A DNA stretch of 34,717 bases from positions 1 to 34,717 of the forward strand of contig SKSM01000177.1 of NCBI GenBank assembly GCA_007122985.1. Reading direction: 5' to 3'. Made by a program: the position numbers and the translations under genes. The notes under the pieces were generated by a model. That model was not told the DNA's origin, searched no databases, and saw nothing but the letters and a program-made list of their open reading frames with translations. Of this stretch, positions 30,927 through 34,717 are shown one piece after another. Each line of letters starts with the position of its first letter. Positions within the stretch are counted from its first letter, which is position 1. This DNA is from Nitriliruptoraceae bacterium. Lineage in GTDB: Bacteria > Actinomycetota > Nitriliruptoria > Nitriliruptorales > Nitriliruptoraceae.

Positions 30927-31388
30927 TCAACCATCCGACGGCTCGGCTACCCAGCGACCGTCACGCATGATCGTGCGGCCCTCGATCTCGGCGGGGGTCC
31001 GCCACGCCTGGACCCGTCCGGGCACCACCCGGACGTAGCCTGCCTCAGGCTGCGTGCGCGGATCGTGGCCCGCTGCCGCCGCCACTGCGTCCGCCTGGCT
31101 GTCGGGCAGCCGCTCGGGCAGATCGACCTCGCCGTCGACGACCACCACGTCGCGGGTGTGGCCGAGCGCGAGTCGGACCTCGCCACCGGCAGCGAGGTTG
31201 CGGTACGTCGGGCTGCGTCGCGGCGTCGCGAGCAGCAGCTCCTGCCCGGTCCAGTGGAACGAGAGCGGCACGAGCCAGGGACGTCCGTCGTCGGCCGTGG
31301 CGATCCACAGGTCCCGGTCACCGTCGAGCCGCTCGAGTGCGTCGCGGACTCGCTGGCCCGGTTCTCGGACTCCCTCGCCTGCAGCCAC
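30927..31388 (-). CDS. Pyridoxamine 5'-phosphate oxidase-like FMN-binding split-barrel protein
   Basis: 153 residues with the flavin-reductase/PPOX split-barrel pattern: 'DLWIATADDGRPWLVPLSFHWTG' (strands 1-3), 'ATPRRSPTYRNLAAGGEVRLALG' (flavin phosphate-binding region) and a C-terminal Trp/Arg-rich segment. Members use FMN or F420; which one is used here is not clear. Function is likely a small-molecule redox reaction. The GTG start at 31388 has AGGGG 7 nt upstream; the frame is open further out but becomes Arg-rich without homology. It lies upstream of pspC on the same strand with a 164-bp gap, and 130 bp downstream of the NAGGN synthetase. Confidence 0.8.
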   Translation of the reverse strand: MAAGEGVREPGQRVRDALERLDGDRDLWIATADDGRPWLVPLSFHWTGQELLLATPRRSPTYRNLAAGGEVRLALGHTRDVVVVDGEVDLPERLPDSQADAVAAAAGHDPRTQPEAGYVRVVPGRVQAWRTPAEIEGRTIMRDGRWVAEPSDG

Positions 31389-31518
31389 GTGGCGTCCCCT
31401 TCCGCGAGCAGGTTCTCGTCCGGGACGGGAGAAGCGCTGGCGGTCCCGAAGCGCCGCCAATCGTCGCAGACCGGCGGTTCGACGACCAGCGGTTCACCGT
31501 CGAGACGGCGCCCGTCGG

Positions 31519-33369
31519 TCAGTCCAGGGTTTCCCGGGTCTTGCCACCATCGGGTCGGTGGTCGGCCGCGACGGCACCCGGCTCCCAGCCGCGTGGCAGC
31601 GCGCGTGTCGCCGGAAACAGCAGGTCGATGAACCTCTCCGCGGTCGGCTGGGGTTCGTGGTTGGCCAGTCCCGGCCGCTCGTTCGCCTCGATCAGCACGT
31701 GCGTCGGTTCGGTCACGTCCGGCACCAGGAGATCGAGGCCGACCACCGGGATGTCCAGCACCCGGCTCGCGTGGACGGCCGCCTCGGCCAGTGAGGGGTG
31801 GAGCTGCTCGGTGACGTCGTGGATGGTGCCCCCCGTGTGGAGGTTGGCGGTGCGCCGGACCTCCAGGTCCTCTCCCGCCGGGAGCACGTCGTCGAGGTCC
31901 CAGCCGGCGGCCATGACCGTCCGGGTGGTGTTGCCGTCGAGGGGGATCTGCGACTCTCCCCCGGTCGCGGCCGCGCGCCGGCGCGAGGTCGAGGAGATCA
32001 GCTCGCGGATGGTGTGCTCGCCGGTCCCGGTCACCATGGCAGGCAGCCGCACGGCCGCGGCGACGACCTCGTGGTCGATGACCACCACCCGCAGGTCGCG
32101 ACCGGCGACCTGTTCCTCGATGACCACGTCCGGGCAGTACCGCTCCGCCAGCGCGACCGCGTCGGTCAGGTCCTGCGGGGTGGCGACACCGACGGTCACA
32201 CCCTGGCCCTGTTCACCTCGGGCGGGCTTGACCACCACCTCGCCGTGTGCCTCGAGGAACTCACGGTCGGCGTCGTCATGGCTGGCGACCCGCCCGTCGG
32301 GAACCGACAGGCCGGCATCAGCCAGGAGCCGGCGCGTCAGGCGCTTGTCGTCGCACTTGGTCATCGCCACAGCGGTGGTCAGCTCGCTCAGTGACTCGCG
32401 GGTCTGGACCGTCCGACCCCCGTGGGAGAGCTCGAGCAGTCCGGACTCGGCATCCACGATGCGGATGCTGATGCCCCGTCGACGCGCCTCGTCGGCGATC
32501 AGCCGTGCGTAGGGGTTGAGATCGTCGATGGCCTCTGCCGGGACGGCTGCGAAGTACCGCTCGTTGATCGGGTTCTTGCGCTTGACGCAGTAGACCGGCA
32601 CCCGCTCGAAGCCGAGGTTCTCGTACAGCCCGATCGCGGGGTCGTTGTCGTGCACCACCGACAGGTCGAGGTAGGCCCGGCCACGCGCCTGGAACCGCTC
32701 GGCAAGGGCGCGGACGAGCGCCCGCCCGACGCCAGGGCGCGGCGTCTGCGGGTCCACCGCCAGGCACCACAGGCTGGTGCCGCCCTCCGGGTCGTTGAAG
32801 GCGCGCTCGTGGTCGACGCCGGTCACGGTGCCCACCACCTCGCCGGTCTCCACGTCCTCGGCGACGAGATAGATGAACGTGGTGGTGCGCTGGTTCGCCC
32901 AGATCGTCTGGCTCGGTGCCGTCACCATCCCCGAAGCGGTGTAGATGCGGTTGATGGCGTCGGCATCCGCCTGGTCACGCAGGTCACGGACGATCACCCC
33001 CTTGTTCGGCGTGCCGGGCCGGTGCTGGTGCAGCCACAGCCGGTAGGTGTGGCTCGGATCGATGAACAGCTCCTGCGGCGCCTTGCTGACCAGGACGTGG
33101 GGCTCGCGGACGTACAGGCACACGTCGCGCCGACCCGGCTCCTCCCTGCTGACCTCCCGGATCAGGTCCTGATGATCTCCGAAGGTCTGGCCGAAGATCA
33201 GGCGTCCCCAGCCGCATTCGAGGGCCACGTTGGGATGCACCTCGTCGCCGAGGTGGGACGGGCGTGCGTCCCAGGAGCGTGTCGACAGCCCCTCGTCCAG
33301 CGCCGGCTTCGCAGCCGCACGCGAGGCCAGACGCTCCGGATCGTTGTCCGGGCTGCGTCCCTGGGCCAT
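31519..33369 (-). CDS. ngg: N-acetylglutaminylglutamine synthetase (GNAT + ATP-grasp)
   Basis: A 616-residue bifunctional enzyme that acetylates glutamine and ligates a second glutamine to make N-acetylglutaminylglutamine. After an N-terminal region of about 120 residues comes a GNAT domain (about 125-280, acetyl-CoA loop VDPQTPRPGVGRALV). An ATP-grasp domain (about 320-600) follows, related to cyanophycin synthetase, with 'VVVKPARGEQGQGV', 'IEEQVAGRDLRVVVID' and the metal-binding 'LIEANERPGL'. This fusion is diagnostic of the NAGGN pathway described in Sinorhizobium and Pseudomonas. The ATG at 33369 has AGGAG 6 nt upstream. It follows the amidotransferase gene by 31 bp, the same order as in known clusters. 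Confidence 0.92.
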   Translation of the reverse strand: MAQGRSPDNDPERLASRAAAKPALDEGLSTRSWDARPSHLGDEVHPNVALECGWGRLIFGQTFGDHQDLIREVSREEPGRRDVCLYVREPHVLVSKAPQELFIDPSHTYRLWLHQHRPGTPNKGVIVRDLRDQADADAINRIYTASGMVTAPSQTIWANQRTTTFIYLVAEDVETGEVVGTVTGVDHERAFNDPEGGTSLWCLAVDPQTPRPGVGRALVRALAERFQARGRAYLDLSVVHDNDPAIGLYENLGFERVPVYCVKRKNPINERYFAAVPAEAIDDLNPYARLIADEARRRGISIRIVDAESGLLELSHGGRTVQTRESLSELTTAVAMTKCDDKRLTRRLLADAGLSVPDGRVASHDDADREFLEAHGEVVVKPARGEQGQGVTVGVATPQDLTDAVALAERYCPDVVIEEQVAGRDLRVVVIDHEVVAAAVRLPAMVTGTGEHTIRELISSTSRRRAAATGGESQIPLDGNTTRTVMAAGWDLDDVLPAGEDLEVRRTANLHTGGTIHDVTEQLHPSLAEAAVHASRVLDIPVVGLDLLVPDVTEPTHVLIEANERPGLANHEPQPTAERFIDLLFPATRALPRGWEPGAVAADHRPDGGKTRETLD

Positions 33370-33400
33370 CGTCAGCTCCTGAGCGCAGTGGGGGGCGCGG

Positions 33401-34717
33401 TCACGGTGCGATCTGGTGCGACTGGAGCCACAGCTCGAGCAGGCCCAGCTGCCACAGCTTGTTGCCTCGCAGGGCCGTCAGCTCCTCGTTCGGCGCCGCG
33501 AGCAGGCGATCGACGTACGCCGGCTCGAACAGTGCGCGCTCGCGGGCCTCCGGAGCGCCCAGGGCGTCGCGGACCAGGTCGAGGTACGGGCCCTCAAGGT
33601 ACTTCAGGGCAGGCACCGGGAAGTACCCCTTCGGCCGGTCGATGACCTCGTCGGGGATCACCCGCCGGGCCGCCTCCTTGAGGACACCCTTGCCCTCCTG
33701 GGCGAGCTTGAGCTCGGGCGGCACCCTGGCCGCCACCTCGAGGACCTCGTGGTCGAGGAACGGCACCCGCGCCTCGAGCCCTGCGGCCATGGTCATGTTG
33801 TCCACGCGCTTGACGGGATCGTCGACCAGCATGATCTGGCTGTCGAGCCGCAGCGCCATGTCGGTCGCGGTCTCCGCGCCGTCGCGCAGGAAGTGCCGTT
33901 CGACGAAGGACCGGGAGACGTCCTCCTCGAGGCGGTGCTCGGGCCGCAGGACCTCGGCCATCTCCGCGTGCGGCCGGTCGAAGAAGGCAGCCTGATAGCG
34001 GTCGACGGCCTGCCGTACGAGCTCCTCGCGTCGCACGTCGGGGCCGAGCTCGTCGGACAGCGCCTGCATCGGCGGGTACCAGTGGTAGCCGCCGAAGACC
34101 TCGTCGGCGCCCTGCCCGGACTGCACGACCTTGACGTGCCGGGCGACCTCCTGGCTGAGCAGGTAGAACGCGACCGCGTCGTGGCTGACCATCGGCTCGC
34201 TCATGGCGTGCACGGCATCGTGCAGCGCCGGCAGCATCCGCTCGGTCCCGATGCGGATCTTGTGGTGCTCGGTACCGAACTCGCGGGCGACGACGTCTGA
34301 GTACTTGAACTCGTCGCCCTCCTCGCCGCCGACCGATTCGAACCCGATCGAGAAGGTGTTGACCCCGGTCTGGCCGGCCTCGGCCAGCAGCCCGACCACC
34401 ATCGACGAGTCGAGCCCACCGGACAACAGCACGCCGACGGGCACGTCGGCGACCGTGCGCCAGTCGACCGCTGCCCGCATCGCGTCGAGCACCGCCTCCT
34501 CCCAGTCCCGCTCGGTCCAGTCGGCCTTGTCGGGGTCGCGGGTGAAGTCCGGTCGCCAGTACTCGGTGTCGGTGGTGGCCCCGTCGGGCTCGATCACGCG
34601 GATGGTCGCCGGCGGCAGCTTGCGCACCCCGTTGAGGATGGTGTGCGGCGCGGGGACCACCGCGTGGAAGCTGAGGTAGTGGTGCAGTGCGACGGCGTCG
34701 ATCGAGGTGTCGAGGTC
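33401..34717 (-). CDS. asnO: N-acetylglutaminylglutamine amidotransferase (asparagine-synthase family), 5' end cut by window edge
   Basis: The frame is open to the right edge, giving 438 C-terminal residues of a protein usually near 590. The N-terminal glutaminase domain with catalytic Cys2 is therefore outside. The visible part is the asparagine-synthase ATP-pyrophosphatase domain, with the PP-loop LLSGGLDSS (around 34397-34425) and 'SGQGADEVFGGYHWYP', 'GLEARVPFLDHEVLE' and 'PKGYFPVPALKYLEG' further on. The enzyme converts the terminal carboxyl of N-acetylglutaminylglutamine to the amide, giving the osmoprotectant NAGGN. The call is strengthened by the adjacent synthetase gene; alone it could be taken for asparagine synthetase. 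Confidence 0.9.
   Translation of the reverse strand, partial: DLDTSIDAVALHHYLSFHAVVPAPHTILNGVRKLPPATIRVIEPDGATTDTEYWRPDFTRDPDKADWTERDWEEAVLDAMRAAVDWRTVADVPVGVLLSGGLDSSMVVGLLAEAGQTGVNTFSIGFESVGGEEGDEFKYSDVVAREFGTEHHKIRIGTERMLPALHDAVHAMSEPMVSHDAVAFYLLSQEVARHVKVVQSGQGADEVFGGYHWYPPMQALSDELGPDVRREELVRQAVDRYQAAFFDRPHAEMAEVLRPEHRLEEDVSRSFVERHFLRDGAETATDMALRLDSQIMLVDDPVKRVDNMTMAAGLEARVPFLDHEVLEVAARVPPELKLAQEGKGVLKEAARRVIPDEVIDRPKGYFPVPALKYLEGPYLDLVRDALGAPEARERALFEPAYVDRLLAAPNEELTALRGNKLWQLGLLELWLQSHQIAP

Noticed and set aside
29650-31038. 462-codon plus-strand frame across the methyltransferase and pspC genes
   Set aside because: It is a wrong-frame translation, very rich in Arg, that runs through two real genes.
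33401-34717. Ordinary asparagine synthetase (AsnB)
   Set aside because: The adjacent GNAT/ATP-grasp synthetase and shared gene order fit the NAGGN amidotransferase better, though the missing N-terminus leaves some doubt.

Overview
The window is very GC-rich (roughly 70% by eye). It uses many GTG starts with clear GGAGG-type ribosome binding sites, has tightly packed stop/start overlaps, and encodes actinobacterial families (a SARP/AfsR-type regulator, an RmuC/IMP dehydrogenase pair, MoxR-VWA, DUF3467). It most likely comes from an actinobacterium. Two osmoprotectant pathways in one window (trehalose, and the dipeptide N-acetylglutaminylglutamine amide, NAGGN) suggest a salt- or drought-tolerant lineage such as Nitriliruptoria/Euzebyales. 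That placement is inference from gene content only.

Layout. 1-275: the start of a hotdog thioesterase on the minus strand, running off the left edge. 446-3533: a plus-strand operon otsA-otsB-diguanylate cyclase joined by two GTGA stop/start overlaps. 3561-5419: a minus-strand Nif3-like protein and a zinc-ribbon coiled-coil protein. 5542-5615: tRNA-Val(TAC), followed by 2.6 tandem copies of an 82-bp non-coding repeat carrying hairpins. 5983-6978: a short-chain dehydrogenase, convergent with a phosphoglucose isomerase (7047-8585). 8725-9916: a DUF3467 protein and a HAD phosphatase. 9938-12824: guaB and rmuC on the minus strand. 12941-14209: an M42 aminopeptidase of the NAGGN-associated type. 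14333-14887: a two-TM membrane protein, with a 22-bp perfect hairpin after it. 15122-18542: a MoxR-VWA pair. 18739-20744: a zinc-finger rhomboid protease and a polytopic membrane protein.

20.7-31.4 kb reads as a more variable region. It holds a hydroxyacid-dehydrogenase homologue that has lost two catalytic residues, a broken cytochrome P450 tail, a berberine-bridge-type flavin oxidase with a GNAT protein, a large SARP/NB-ARC regulator, a dienelactone-hydrolase-like enzyme, a MerR regulator diverging from a thioredoxin-like protein over a textbook MerR operator, a homocysteine methyltransferase-like protein with an altered zinc site, a PspC-domain protein and an FMN-type split-barrel protein.

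31519 to the right edge carries the two NAGGN biosynthesis genes as an operon: the asparagine-synthase-like amidotransferase (partial) followed by the GNAT/ATP-grasp synthetase. The third usual member of that pathway, the M42 peptidase, lies about 17 kb away in the same window. No insertion sequence, phage, rRNA or CRISPR array was seen.
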